53,253 nucleotides of DNA from Rhodoferax lacus (GTDB lineage: Bacteria; Pseudomonadota; Gammaproteobacteria; Burkholderiales; Burkholderiaceae_C). The translations under genes were made by a program, and so were the position numbers. This document shows, one piece after another, positions 43,284 to 52,428 of this stretch. The stretch's first letter is position 1. Each line of letters begins with the position of its first letter. The notes beneath the pieces were generated by a model. That model made no database searches and was not told where the DNA came from. It was given only the letters and a program-made list of their open reading frames with translations. The stretch spans positions 1 to 53,253 of the forward strand of contig NZ_QFZK01000021.1 in NCBI RefSeq assembly GCF_003415675.1, written 5' to 3'.

Positions 43284-44168
43284 CTATTTTTTTGCGCGCT
43301 CGTACAGCGGCATCACCCGGGGCAGGTTGGCCTCGATGTCGGCAATGCGCGTGCTGCCTGCCGGGTGGGTGGACAGCCACTGCGGTGGCGCATTCTTGTT
43401 GGCCGCACCCATCTTCTGCCACAGCGTCACCCCGGCACGGGGGTCGAATCCGGCGCGAGCGGCCAGCTCCATGCCCACCAGATCGGCCTCGGATTCATCC
43501 GAGCGACTGAACTCCAGCGTCAAGAGTTGCGCACCGTAGTTGGTCACGGTCTGGCCTATGGCGCCCAGGCCAAAAATCTGGCCGATCAGGTTCGCACCCA
43601 TGCCAGTGGCGGCGTTCTTGCCCATGCGCTCACGCGCATGCTCGCGCAGTGCGTGGGCAATCTCGTGGCCCATGACCATGGCCGCCTCGTCATCGGTGAG
43701 CTTGAGCTGCTTGAGGATGCCGCTGTAAAACGCGATTTTGCCGCCCGGCATGCAAAAGGCGTTGATCTGCGTGGAGCCAATCAGGTTGACCTCCCACTGC
43801 CATTGTTTGGCCCGATCGTTCCAGGCAATGGCAAAGGGGATGAGGCGCTGGGCAATGCCGCGCAGGCGCTTGAGCTGCTGGTTGTCGGCCGGGGCCAGGG
43901 CATTCTTGCTGGCCGCCTGCTGCAGCATTTGCGCGTACTGCTGCCCTGCCGACTTCTCCACCGCGTCAGCCGGTACCAGCTTGGTAAAGGCAGAGTTGCC
44001 ACCCACATTGACGCCCTCCTGCTCCAGCGCCGTGCTGGCCAGGGGCAGCGCCAGCAGGGCACAGGCCAGCAGCAGCGCCAGCGGCAAGCGTGGCCCGAAG
44101 GCGCGCGCTCCCGGCCAAATGCTGCGAAGGCGGGTGATGCGGGAGAGGGTGGACGTGGTTCGGTTCAT
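43284..44168 (-). CDS. M48 family periplasmic or membrane zinc metalloprotease
   Basis: A 294-residue protease with a long N-terminal signal region (basic ~27 residues, then a hydrophobic core to about 46). The zinc motif HEIAH is at 168-172 and the third ligand lies in SDESEADLVGMELAARAGFDP. M48 enzymes of this type (BepA/LoiP-like) degrade misfolded envelope proteins. The HExxH and ExxxD motifs are intact. The start codon is 21 bases from the divergent AmpG-like gene, so the two share a very short promoter region. Confidence 0.92.
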   Translation of the reverse strand: MNRTTSTLSRITRLRSIWPGARAFGPRLPLALLLACALLALPLASTALEQEGVNVGGNSAFTKLVPADAVEKSAGQQYAQMLQQAASKNALAPADNQQLKRLRGIAQRLIPFAIAWNDRAKQWQWEVNLIGSTQINAFCMPGGKIAFYSGILKQLKLTDDEAAMVMGHEIAHALREHARERMGKNAATGMGANLIGQIFGLGAIGQTVTNYGAQLLTLEFSRSDESEADLVGMELAARAGFDPRAGVTLWQKMGAANKNAPPQWLSTHPAGSTRIADIEANLPRVMPLYERAKK

Positions 44169-44189
44169 GGTGCAAGTATTATTCCTCGT

Positions 44190-45533
44190 ATGACCCTTTC
44201 AACGCACGTGGCCGCCGCCCCAGCCGACAAACCCAGCTGGGCGCAGACCCTGAAGGTGTATCTGGAGCCCGCCTCGCTGCGCATGCTGTCCCTGGGCTTC
44301 TCGGCCGGGCTGCCGCTGCTGCTGGTGTTTGGCACGCTGAGCTTCTGGTTGCGCGAGGCCGGGGTGGACCGCAGCACCATCGGTTTTTTGAGCTGGGTGG
44401 GTCTGGCCTATGGCTTCAAATGGGTCTGGTCACCCTTGGTGGACCGCATGCCCATTCCCCTGCTGACACGCTGGATGGGGCGCAGGCGCAGCTGGCTGCT
44501 GCTGGCCCAGACGCTGATCATGGGCGGGCTGGTGAGCATGGCGCTGACTGACCCCAAGCTGGCGCTGGCACCCATGGTCTGGTGCGCCATCGCTGTGGCC
44601 TTTGGCTCGGCCACGCAGGACATTGCGCTGGACGCCTTTCGCATCGAGTCAGCCGACGTGGAACACCAGGCCGCCCTTGCCGCCACCTACCAAACCGGCT
44701 ACCGCCTGGCCATGATCTGGGCCGGAGCTGGCGCGCTGTGGATTGCCGCGCGCGCTGAAGTGGCAGGTGCGGCCGCGTACCAGCACGGTGCCTGGCAAAC
44801 CGCCTACCTGGTGATGGCTGCGAGCATGCTGCCCGGCGTGTTGACGGTGCTGTTCTCGCGCGAGCCCGCGCCGCGCGCCCTGCCCCATGCCAGGAACGCC
44901 GCGGAGTGGCTGCAAGGCGCGTTGGTGGAGCCCTTTGCCGAGTTCCTGCGCCGCTACCGCTGGCAGGCCGGGCTGATCCTGGCGCTGATAGCCACCTACC
45001 GCATCAGCGACGTGGTGATGGGCATCATGGCCAACCCCTTCTACGTGGACATGGGCTACACCAAGGACGAGGTGGCCACCGTCACCAAAATCTACGGTGT
45101 GGTGATGACCCTGGTGGGCGCTTTTGTCGGTGGCGCCATGGCCCTGCGCATGGGTGTGATGCGGGTGCTGATGCTGGGTGCGGTGCTGAGCGCGTCGAGC
45201 AACCTGATGTTCGCCTGGCTGGCCGGCCAGGGGCACGATGTGGGCAAACTGGTCTTTGTCATCTCGGCCGACAACCTGGCCAGCGGCATCGCCTCCTCGG
45301 CCTTTATTGCCTACCTGTCTTCGCTCACCAACGTGAACTACTCGGCCACGCAGTACGCGCTGTTCAGCTCCATGATGCTGCTGCTGCCCAAGCTGGTGGC
45401 CGGCTATTCGGGCGTGTACGTGGACCACTTTGGCTACGCCGCCTTCTTCACCGCCACCGCCATGCTGGGTGTGCCGGTGCTGGCGCTGGTGGCCCTGGCA
45501 TCGCGCATCACGACAAAAGCCCATGGTGACTGA
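44190..45533 (+). CDS. AmpG-like MFS permease
   Basis: A 447-residue major facilitator with about twelve hydrophobic helices, resembling AmpG, which imports anhydro-muropeptides for cell-wall recycling. Diagnostic segments are GLAYGFKWVWSPLVDRMP, GSATQDIALDAFRIES and ISDVVMGIMANPFYVDMGYTK. ATG 44190 begins the conserved N-terminus; the frame stays open much further upstream through the opposite-strand M48 gene, which is a shadow. Substrate assignment rests on family resemblance. Confidence 0.88.
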   Translation: MTLSTHVAAAPADKPSWAQTLKVYLEPASLRMLSLGFSAGLPLLLVFGTLSFWLREAGVDRSTIGFLSWVGLAYGFKWVWSPLVDRMPIPLLTRWMGRRRSWLLLAQTLIMGGLVSMALTDPKLALAPMVWCAIAVAFGSATQDIALDAFRIESADVEHQAALAATYQTGYRLAMIWAGAGALWIAARAEVAGAAAYQHGAWQTAYLVMAASMLPGVLTVLFSREPAPRALPHARNAAEWLQGALVEPFAEFLRRYRWQAGLILALIATYRISDVVMGIMANPFYVDMGYTKDEVATVTKIYGVVMTLVGAFVGGAMALRMGVMRVLMLGAVLSASSNLMFAWLAGQGHDVGKLVFVISADNLASGIASSAFIAYLSSLTNVNYSATQYALFSSMMLLLPKLVAGYSGVYVDHFGYAAFFTATAMLGVPVLALVALASRITTKAHGD

Positions 45534-45613
45534 ATCCGCCGGTTTACCTATCTTTACCCCCACTTCAGCTGCGGCCAATCGCTTTGTAAAGCGTCAGCGC
45601 TAGACTGCAGCGC

Positions 45614-46333
45614 ATGAGCCAACACCTGCTGATGATTGAAGACGATGCCCGCCTGGCCGCCATGGTCGGCGAGTACCTGGAACAAAACGGGTTCACCGTG
45701 AGCAAGGCGCCCGATGGCCTCTCCGGCCTCTCACGCCTGAACCAGGCCGGAGACAACCACCCGCCCGAGCTGGTCATTCTGGACCTGATGCTGCCCGACA
45801 TCGACGGCCTGGAAGTGTGCCGCCGGGTGCGTGCCTTGCCGTCGAGCATGGCGCAGATTCCCATCCTCATGCTTACCGCCAAGGGCGACCCCATGGACCG
45901 CATCATCGGCCTGGAAATGGGCGCCGATGACTACCTGCCCAAGCCCTTTGAGCCGCGCGAACTGCTGGCCCGCGTGCGAGCCATTCTGCGGCGCAAGACC
46001 GAGCCCGCCATCGGCGCCAACCAGAGCCTGCTGCGCTTTGGCTCACTCAGCATTGACCGCGATGCGCGCACCGTCACGGTAGGCACCGATGAATGCGACC
46101 TGACCTCCTACCAGTTCGACCTGCTGGTGGCCCTGGCCGAGCGTGCCGGGCGCGTGCTCACCCGCGACCAGATCATGGAGGCCGTGCGCGGGCGTGAACT
46201 CGAAGCCTTTGACCGCTCCATCGACGTGCACATGGGCCGCATACGCGCGGCCATTGAATCCGACCCCAAGGACCCCAAGCGCATCCTCACGGTGCGCGGT
46301 GTGGGTTACGTGTTCGCCCGTCAGCAGGAGTGA
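45614..46333 (+). CDS. OmpR-family response regulator
   Basis: A 239-residue two-component regulator. The receiver domain has the acidic pocket Glu9-Asp10-Asp11, phospho-acceptor Asp57 (VILDLMLP) and the conserved Lys in YLPKPFEP. A winged-helix DNA-binding domain follows (residues about 140-236, SYQFDLLVALAERAGRVLTR ... TVRGVGYVF). It is followed 28 bases later by its histidine kinase gene. The target genes are unknown. Confidence 0.95.
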   Translation: MSQHLLMIEDDARLAAMVGEYLEQNGFTVSKAPDGLSGLSRLNQAGDNHPPELVILDLMLPDIDGLEVCRRVRALPSSMAQIPILMLTAKGDPMDRIIGLEMGADDYLPKPFEPRELLARVRAILRRKTEPAIGANQSLLRFGSLSIDRDARTVTVGTDECDLTSYQFDLLVALAERAGRVLTRDQIMEAVRGRELEAFDRSIDVHMGRIRAAIESDPKDPKRILTVRGVGYVFARQQE

Positions 46334-46361
46334 ACACTGTGCGCAGCACCCTGGCCTGACC

Positions 46362-47627
46362 ATGAGCCTCTTGTTCCACCGGCTGTATGTCCGCATCTGG
46401 CTGGCCGTGGTGCTGGCGGTGGCGGTGCTGACACTGCTGGTGGGCTATGCCTGGCGCATGACGGCCGAGCCGCCCCTGCGCGAGGTGGTGGTGCGCAATG
46501 CCATCGGTGACGTTATCGGCAGCGGACAGGCCCGCCTGGGCCGCGGGCCTGAGGGCAAGGGCTGGCGCCCCAACCGGGCACCCGCCGATACCGGCGGCCC
46601 CGGCGGCCCCGGCGAATCCAACGCCGAGGAAGACCAGGAGGCACTGCGCGGCAAATACGGCTACGGCCCGGAGTTCCTGGTGCGCATGAACGACGGCCAG
46701 ACCATGCACCTGCATCTGCCCCGCCCGCCTGCCGCCACTTGGCGTGCGCCGTTTGGTTTTGTCTGGACGCTGGGCCTGGTGGCCGTAGCCGTGGCCCTGG
46801 CCATCTATCCCATCGTGCGCCGCCTGACACGCAGGCTGGAGACCCTGCAGCGCAGTGTGGAACGCTGGGGTGATGGCGACCTGAGCGTGCGCATGCCCAT
46901 TGGCGGTCAGGACGAGGTGGGCTTTCTGGCCACGCGCTTCAACAAGGCAGCCGAACAGATAGAAACCCTGGTGAAGACCCGTGAGGCCTTGCTGACGTCG
47001 CAAAAGTCGCTGCTGGCCAATGCCTCGCACGAACTGCGCTCACCGCTGACCCGCATCCGCATGGGCCTGGAGCTGATGGGCAACAACACCAGCCTCACGG
47101 CCCGGCAAGAGATCTCGCGCAATATTGGCGAGCTCGACCAGCTGATTGACGAGATCCTGCTGGCCAGCCGGCTCGACGCACGGGAGGCCGACCTGGGCAC
47201 CGTGGAACTGGTCGATCTGGTGGGACTGTCCGCCGAGGAATGCGCACGTACCCAGGCCACGCTGGATGTGGAGACCCCCTCGGTCGTGGTGCCCGGTGTG
47301 GCCAAGCTGTTGCGCCGCGCGGTGCGTAACCTGCTGGAAAACGCCAGGCGCTATGCATCGGGAGAAGTCACCCTGGCCATCCGCAGCGCGGACGGCTTTG
47401 CCACCATCGCGGTCAGTGACCACGGCCCCGGCGTGCCCGAGGCCTTGCAGGAACGCATTTTTGAGCCGTTTTACCGGCTGCCTGGCGCCTCCGAACGCGA
47501 GGGCGGGGTTGGCCTGGGCCTGGCGCTGGTGAAGTCCATTGCACAGCGCCACGGTGGCAGCGTGCAGTGCCGCAACCGGCCCGAAGGCGGCGCCTGCTTT
47601 GAAGTAAGTTTGCCGCTGCATAGTTAG
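46362..47627 (+). CDS. Sensor histidine kinase
   Basis: A 421-residue membrane kinase: TM1 (about 10-30), a short periplasmic loop rich in Gly/Pro (about 35-128), TM2 (about 132-150), HAMP, DHp with phospho-acceptor His223 (NASHELRSPLTRIR), and an ATP-binding domain with N-box LRNLLENARRYA-like sequence, DHGPGVP and GVGLGLALVKSI. The start at 46362 places TM1 correctly. It pairs with the response regulator upstream. The layout is CpxA/RstB-like, but the signal is not evident. Confidence 0.93.
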   Translation: MSLLFHRLYVRIWLAVVLAVAVLTLLVGYAWRMTAEPPLREVVVRNAIGDVIGSGQARLGRGPEGKGWRPNRAPADTGGPGGPGESNAEEDQEALRGKYGYGPEFLVRMNDGQTMHLHLPRPPAATWRAPFGFVWTLGLVAVAVALAIYPIVRRLTRRLETLQRSVERWGDGDLSVRMPIGGQDEVGFLATRFNKAAEQIETLVKTREALLTSQKSLLANASHELRSPLTRIRMGLELMGNNTSLTARQEISRNIGELDQLIDEILLASRLDAREADLGTVELVDLVGLSAEECARTQATLDVETPSVVVPGVAKLLRRAVRNLLENARRYASGEVTLAIRSADGFATIAVSDHGPGVPEALQERIFEPFYRLPGASEREGGVGLGLALVKSIAQRHGGSVQCRNRPEGGACFEVSLPLHS

Positions 47628-47642
47628 CGCCTGGTTCCGCCG

Positions 47643-47716
47643 CCGGGCCGCCCCAAGGCGAAACGCGGCCCCCTAGGGGGGCAGGGCGCCACACGCAGTG
47701 GGCAACCGTGGGGGCC
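47643..47716. repeat. Comamonadaceae-type intergenic repeat, copy 3
   Basis: The third copy of the unit seen at 43131 and 43213, with CCCCCTAGGGGGG palindrome and ACACGCAGTGGGCAACCGTGG box. It fills the gap between the convergent kinase and ROK genes and ends two bases before the ROK stop codon. Confidence 0.85.
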
Positions 47717-47718
47717 TG

Positions 47719-48972
47719 CTAACTGGCTTTAAGGAAGATGTCGCGGTCCGGTGCAAAGTTTTCGTGCAGGGGCAGGAGGGCCCCGCCCAGCGCGCGCGCA
47801 TCGGAGCCAATGCTGCCTGCCACGAGGGTGGCGGGCCACAGGCCCTCCCAGTCATAGGTAGCCAGGGCCGCCTCGGTATGGTCAATCAACCGCGTCAGCA
47901 TGGCCCGTGAGAAGGAACCATCGATGACGACCGCATCAATGTCCAGAAATGCCGTGCCACTGACCACACACTGCGCCAGCGCCAGCGCGGCGCTGGCGAT
48001 CCAGGCGCTGGTGTGCACCTCAAAAGGTGCCTGCATGGCGCGTGCGTCGTAGGCGGCAGTAGGGTCCAGGCCCTGTGCCTTGAAGCGCTGCTCGAGCTCC
48101 CACAAGGAGGCGTGGGCAATCAGTTGCTCAGGCATGCCGCGTCCGCTGGAGACCTGCAGCGGCAGAGAGGCCACGGCGCCGGCATTGCCATGCACGCCGC
48201 TGTGCAGGTGCGAATTGATGACCAGGCCGCCACCGACAAAGGTGTCCACGAACAGGTACAGGAAACTCTTGAGGTCGCGCCCGCGCCCGGCCACCAGCTC
48301 GGCCACGCAGGCCGCAGCCGTGTCGCGTGCAAAACGCACTGGTGCCTCGGTAAAGGATTGCACCTGGGCTGAGAGGTCAATGTGGTTCCACTCATCCGAC
48401 ACGCTGGGCGGCAGGCCCAGCATCTTGTGCCAGCCACCCAGGTTGAAGGGCGCGGCCAGGCCCACGCCCACCAGACGCGGCGCCAACGCCCCCAGGTCTT
48501 CATGAATCGCCACCATGTGTTGCTGGATGGCGGGCAAAAGGGTTTGTGCCTCCGGGAAGGTATAGGGCATGGATTCACGCCTGCGCACCGCGCCAGTGAA
48601 GTCCACCAGCAGAAGGTCGGCACTGCGCCGGCCGATCTTGATGCCCAGGGCGAAAGCCCCATCCGGATTCAGCGCCATGGGTACCGAGGGCTGGCCTATG
48701 CGGCCGCGCAGCGGCTCATGGCGGATCAGCAGGCCATCTTCTTCCAGCCGGGAGGTAATCAGGCCAATGGTTTGGGCGGTGAGGCCGGTCAGCCGTGCCA
48801 GTTCGGCTTTGGGCAGACTGCCGTTGAGGCGAATGGCATGCAGCACCACGCGCTCGTTGAACTGGCGCATACCCACGTGGTTGGAGCCGCGTGGACGCAA
48901 CACCGGTGGCGCACCCAGACGACCACCGGACTGCGCAATGGGTGTGTCGACTGGTGTGGCTTCAAGGCTCAT
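47719..48972 (-). CDS. ROK-family transcriptional regulator of the sugar operon
   Basis: A 417-residue protein with an N-terminal winged helix (about 40-95; NERVVLHAIRLNGSLPKAEL, SRLEEDGLLI) and a sugar-binding ROK domain (about 105-400; GIKIGRRSADLLLVDFTG, FVDTFVGGGLVINSHLHSGV). The zinc-binding CxCGxxGC motif of many ROK proteins is absent. It is the last gene of the ABC transporter operon and overlaps the mutarotase gene by four bases, so it probably regulates this operon in response to the imported sugar. Confidence 0.9.
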   Translation of the reverse strand: MSLEATPVDTPIAQSGGRLGAPPVLRPRGSNHVGMRQFNERVVLHAIRLNGSLPKAELARLTGLTAQTIGLITSRLEEDGLLIRHEPLRGRIGQPSVPMALNPDGAFALGIKIGRRSADLLLVDFTGAVRRRESMPYTFPEAQTLLPAIQQHMVAIHEDLGALAPRLVGVGLAAPFNLGGWHKMLGLPPSVSDEWNHIDLSAQVQSFTEAPVRFARDTAAACVAELVAGRGRDLKSFLYLFVDTFVGGGLVINSHLHSGVHGNAGAVASLPLQVSSGRGMPEQLIAHASLWELEQRFKAQGLDPTAAYDARAMQAPFEVHTSAWIASAALALAQCVVSGTAFLDIDAVVIDGSFSRAMLTRLIDHTEAALATYDWEGLWPATLVAGSIGSDARALGGALLPLHENFAPDRDIFLKAS

Positions 48973-49421
48973 GGGCGCAGAGTGTCTCCTATAACGCCCT
49001 TGCGCAGCAAAAAGTTTCCGAACGGCTGCAACTCGCCGGTCAGCACAATGGCAAAAGCGGACTTGGTGCGCTCGTAAAATGCGAAGCGCTCGATCGCTTC
49101 GGCCGACTGCCCGGCGAGGAAGGCGGGTTCCAGGTCGGCCAGCACTTCGCGCTGCAGGGCCGAGCGGTAGCTGCCCGCTTGCCCGCTGACCTGCATATAG
49201 CCCACCGGATGCACCTCATCGGCCACCAGCGGGAGCAGCGAGGTCACGGCCTTGACGGCACGCGCCATGCCGATCCCGGGCAGGCGGATGATGGGCTTGC
49301 CACCGGCGTAGCGCACTGCGGTGAAGTTGGCATCGGCCAGGACGATGGCGTCGTCGTGGCCCATTTCCATCAGCACCTTGAGCAACTCCGGTGTCAATAC
49401 CGGGTCGATTCCCTTGAGCAT
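48969..49421 (-). CDS. RbsD/FucU-family sugar mutarotase
   Basis: A 150-residue enzyme of the RbsD/FucU family, which speeds conversion between ring or anomeric forms of ribose or fucose. Family marks are MLKGIDPVLTPELLKVLMEM, GHDDAIVLADANF, and the C-terminal RTKSAFAIVLTGE. The sequence is closer to FucU (L-fucose mutarotase) than to RbsD, in my reading. It lies between the ATPase and ROK genes, so it acts on the sugar brought in by the transporter. Confidence 0.88.
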   Translation of the reverse strand: MLKGIDPVLTPELLKVLMEMGHDDAIVLADANFTAVRYAGGKPIIRLPGIGMARAVKAVTSLLPLVADEVHPVGYMQVSGQAGSYRSALQREVLADLEPAFLAGQSAEAIERFAFYERTKSAFAIVLTGELQPFGNFLLRKGVIGDTLRP

Positions 49422-49436
49422 GTTGTCGTCCTCTGT

Positions 49437-50228
49437 CTAATGTGCCAGCGCTTCTTCGGGCAGGTCACTGACGGATTTTGCACCCGTCATGACCGCCACA
49501 GTGTCGCTCATGCTGATTTTCTTGGGGTCCACCACGGCCGCGCGCTTGCCCAGGCGGGCAATGTGGATGCGGTCGGCCACCTCAAAGACGTGCGGCATAT
49601 TGTGCGAAATCAGCACCACGGGCAGGCCCTTGTCGCGCACCCGGCGAATCAGCTCCAGCACCATATTGCCCTCTTTCACACCCAGCGCGGCGGTGGGCTC
49701 GTCCATGATGACCACGTGCTGCGCAAAGGCCGCCGCACGGCCCACAGCCACGCACTGGCGCTGTCCGCCGGAGAGCGTTTCCACCGCCTGCGTCATGGAG
49801 CGGATGCCGACCTTGAGGTCGTTCATGCGGGAAATGCTTTCCTCGAGCATCTTCTTCTTGTCGATGAAGCCCAGCAGGCCCAACAGGCCCGAGCGGCGCA
49901 GTTCGCGGCCCAGGAACAGGTTCTCGGCAATAGTCATGGCCGGGGCCACGGCCAGGTCCTGGTAGACGGTTTCAATGCCGGCATGGCGCGCGTCCAGCGG
50001 GCTCTTGAAGTGGATCACTTTGCCGTCGAGCTGGATCTCGCCTTCGTCGGGGATCGTTGCACCTGAGAGGCACTTGATCAGCGAAGACTTGCCCGCGCCG
50101 TTGTCACCAATCACAGCCAGGATTTCGCCTGCACGCAGTTCGAAGTCGGCACCATCGAGCGCCGTGACCTGGCCGTAGCGTTTGATCAGGCCTTTGGCCT
50201 GCATGACGATTTGGGGTTGAGCAGACAT
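49437..50228 (-). CDS. Monosaccharide ABC transporter ATP-binding protein
   Basis: A 263-residue ATPase with Walker A GDNGAGKSS (Lys47), Q-loop, signature LSGGQRQ, Walker B VIMDEPTA and the H-loop His in ISHNMPH. It has only one nucleotide-binding domain, as in FrcA, unlike the double-domain RbsA/AraG. The ATG overlaps the permease stop by one base (TAATG). It powers sugar import with the permease at 50228-51187. Confidence 0.95.
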   Translation of the reverse strand: MSAQPQIVMQAKGLIKRYGQVTALDGADFELRAGEILAVIGDNGAGKSSLIKCLSGATIPDEGEIQLDGKVIHFKSPLDARHAGIETVYQDLAVAPAMTIAENLFLGRELRRSGLLGLLGFIDKKKMLEESISRMNDLKVGIRSMTQAVETLSGGQRQCVAVGRAAAFAQHVVIMDEPTAALGVKEGNMVLELIRRVRDKGLPVVLISHNMPHVFEVADRIHIARLGKRAAVVDPKKISMSDTVAVMTGAKSVSDLPEEALAH

Positions 50229-51187
50229 TAACGGCCTCCTTTGCGGGACATTTGGTCAGTGGCCACGGCCAGGATCACCAGGATACCGGTGACCAGAATT
50301 TGGTAGACGGAGGACACACCCATGAGCGTCAGTCCGTTGCGGAACACGCCCACAATCAGCGCACCCACCAGTGTGCCCAGGATGATGCCTCGGCCACCAA
50401 ACAGGCTGGTGCCGCCCAACACCACGGCGGTGATGGCGTCCAGGTTTTCGGTTTGGCCGCCATTGGGGTCACCGGCACCGGTACGCGCCACGGTGAGCAT
50501 GGAGGCAATGCCGTAAAACACACCGGCCAGCACGTACACGCCGAGCAGCACCTTGTCGGTGGAGATACCGGCCAGGCGGGTGGCTTCGGGGCTGTTGCCC
50601 ACGGCGTAGACGTGGCGTCCCTGTGCGGTGTCGCGTAGCCAGACCCACATAGCAACGTACAGCGCCAGCATCAGCACCACACCGTAGGCCACGCGGGCGC
50701 CGCCGAAGTCAAAGGTGTCGCCCAACAGGCTCATGCCGTCAGGAATGTTGGTGACGGTTTGTGCCTTGGAATAGAGCTGGGTGCAGGCAAAGGCGATGTT
50801 CAGCGTGCCCAGGGTCACGATGAAGGGCGGCAGCTTGACGCGGGTGACCAGCAGGCCATTGAGCAGGCCGAACAGGGTGGTGGCGGCAATGCCACAGAGG
50901 ATGGCCACCGGCGCAGACAGCCCGTAGTCGGCAGCGAATTTGGTCATCACGATGGAGCCCAGGGCCATGACCATGCCGCAGGACAGGTCGATACCTGCGG
51001 TCAGGATGATCAGGGTCTGGCCGATGGCAATGGTTCCCACCACCATGACTTGTTGCAGGATCAGGGAGAAGTTCTTCAGCGTGAGGAAGTTCTCATGCTG
51101 GAAGGAGAAAAAGGCGCAGGCCAGTACCAGAGCGATGGCCGGACCTAAAGTTCCCATGGGCGGGAGTTTGGCTTTGAGCGTGTTCAT
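50228..51187 (-). CDS. Monosaccharide ABC transporter permease
   Basis: A 319-residue inner-membrane permease of the RbsC/FrcC family with eight to ten hydrophobic helices. Family marks are LTAGIDLSCGMVMALGS, GLLVTRVKLPPFIVTLGTL and LGGTSLFGGRGIILGTL. The gene follows the binding-protein gene after a 126-base gap containing a strong stem-loop, and is coupled to the ATPase gene. Confidence 0.95.
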   Translation of the reverse strand: MNTLKAKLPPMGTLGPAIALVLACAFFSFQHENFLTLKNFSLILQQVMVVGTIAIGQTLIILTAGIDLSCGMVMALGSIVMTKFAADYGLSAPVAILCGIAATTLFGLLNGLLVTRVKLPPFIVTLGTLNIAFACTQLYSKAQTVTNIPDGMSLLGDTFDFGGARVAYGVVLMLALYVAMWVWLRDTAQGRHVYAVGNSPEATRLAGISTDKVLLGVYVLAGVFYGIASMLTVARTGAGDPNGGQTENLDAITAVVLGGTSLFGGRGIILGTLVGALIVGVFRNGLTLMGVSSVYQILVTGILVILAVATDQMSRKGGR

Positions 51188-51215
51188 GGGATGAGCGTGG
51201 GGGGTTTAGGGGTAG

Positions 51216-51240
51216 GAAAGCCCTGCGCTGCAGGGCTTTC
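51216..51240 (-). promoter_or_regulatory. Stem-loop between binding-protein and permease genes
   Basis: An 11-bp perfect stem (51216-51226 with 51230-51240) and 3-base loop lie in the only long gap of the sugar operon. Such hairpins after the binding-protein gene commonly protect its mRNA or cause partial termination, giving more binding protein than membrane components. Confidence 0.65.
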
Positions 51241-51313
51241 GGGGACGGGCCTGCAGTGTGCGGGCCCGGACTCAGACCGGGGGCTCGTGCACCCCGTGGT
51301 CTGTCAATACCAA

Positions 51314-52306
51314 TCAGTCACCCCAGCACTGGCCACGGGCGGTCTTGGTGTCGATGCTCTTGACGCCGGCCATGGGCTTGGAGGCCACCAAATCCACACC
51401 GGTGTCGGTGTAGCCGGACTGGCGCTTGCCGTCCTTGGCGTACTGCAGGCCAGCGGCCACGCCCATGGCGGCCATCTTCAGGGGGTACTGCATGCTGGTG
51501 GCGGCGATCACGCCTTTTTCCACATTGCCCACACCGTTGCTGCACATGCCGTCAACGCCCAGGATGACCACGTCTTTTTCCTTGCCAGCGGCCTTCAGCG
51601 CCTTGTAGGCACCAGCGGCTGCGGGTTCGTTGATGGCGTACACCACGTTGATCTTGTCGTTCTTTTGCAGGCAGTTTTCCATGCCGGTCTGGCCCTTGGC
51701 GGCGTCGCCAAAGCTGTCGGCCATGCAAACCACTTCAGCGGGCTGGGCCAGCTCGTTGCTCTTGGCGTCCAGGGTCTTCAGGCCGTAACCAGCCAGGAAG
51801 CCGTTGTGACGCTGTGCGCCCACGGGGTGACCAGGGAACAGGTCCATGGTGGCGATCACAGGAGCCTTGCCCTTGAGAGCGGCCTTGGCGTAAGCACCGA
51901 TGAGTTCACCGGCCTTGTAGTTGTTGGTGGCGAACAGGGCGTCAGCGCCTTCCACCGGGCTGTCCAGGGCGATGACTTGCACGCCTTGGGCCTGGATCTT
52001 CTTGATGGTGGGGATGATGGCGTCGCCGGAGGACGTGATCAGGATGGTCTTGGCGCCAGCGGCAACCATGTTTTCCATGGCGCTGATCTGGCCTGCGGTG
52101 TCACCGTCTTGCTTGCCAGCGGCGCTGAGCAGCTTGGCGCCGCCCTTCTTGGCAGCGGCTTCCGCGCCTTCCTTCATCTTCACGAAGAAGGGGTTGCTTT
52201 CGGTCTTGGTGATCAGGCCGATGACGGTTTCAGCGGCGAAGGCGGATGTTGCTGCGGAGGCGGCAAAGGCGATGGCTGTGAGGGCCAGGGTGGTGGATTT
52301 TTTCAT
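51314..52306 (-). CDS. Periplasmic sugar-binding protein of ABC transporter
   Basis: A 330-residue type I periplasmic binding protein (RbsB/FrcB group). A signal peptide ends at AFAA (about 25), and two lobes follow with conserved TKTESNPFFVKMKEGAEAAA, DSPVEGADALFATNNYKAGE and VYAINEPAAAGAYKAL. Three Cys residues in the C-terminal half could form a disulfide. GAGGAG precedes ATG 52306. It is the first gene of the operon. The sugar cannot be fixed from sequence; fructose-, ribose- or fucose-type monosaccharides are candidates. Confidence 0.94.
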   Translation of the reverse strand: MKKSTTLALTAIAFAASAATSAFAAETVIGLITKTESNPFFVKMKEGAEAAAKKGGAKLLSAAGKQDGDTAGQISAMENMVAAGAKTILITSSGDAIIPTIKKIQAQGVQVIALDSPVEGADALFATNNYKAGELIGAYAKAALKGKAPVIATMDLFPGHPVGAQRHNGFLAGYGLKTLDAKSNELAQPAEVVCMADSFGDAAKGQTGMENCLQKNDKINVVYAINEPAAAGAYKALKAAGKEKDVVILGVDGMCSNGVGNVEKGVIAATSMQYPLKMAAMGVAAGLQYAKDGKRQSGYTDTGVDLVASKPMAGVKSIDTKTARGQCWGD

Positions 52307-52398
52307 GGTCAGTCTCCTCGAATGGAATGGTCAGTGGATCGTCAGTTATCAGGGTTTCTGCCCTGGGTTTGGTACGCCGTGGCTCTTAGCGTGGCTGG

Positions 52399-52428
52399 AC
52401 TATATGCGTTTTGGACTTATTAAATCAA
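52399..52428 (-). promoter_or_regulatory. Promoter and palindrome of the sugar ABC operon
   Basis: On the minus strand TTGATT (52423-52428) and TATAGT (52399-52404) are 18 bases apart, a fair sigma-70 promoter about 90 bases before the binding-protein start. ACTT-N8-AAGT overlaps the -35 region and could be an operator for the ROK regulator encoded in the operon. Confidence 0.5.

Noticed and set aside
43266..44189. Long upstream extension of the AmpG-like frame
   Set aside because: It runs antisense through the M48 protease gene; the conserved permease start is ATG 44190.
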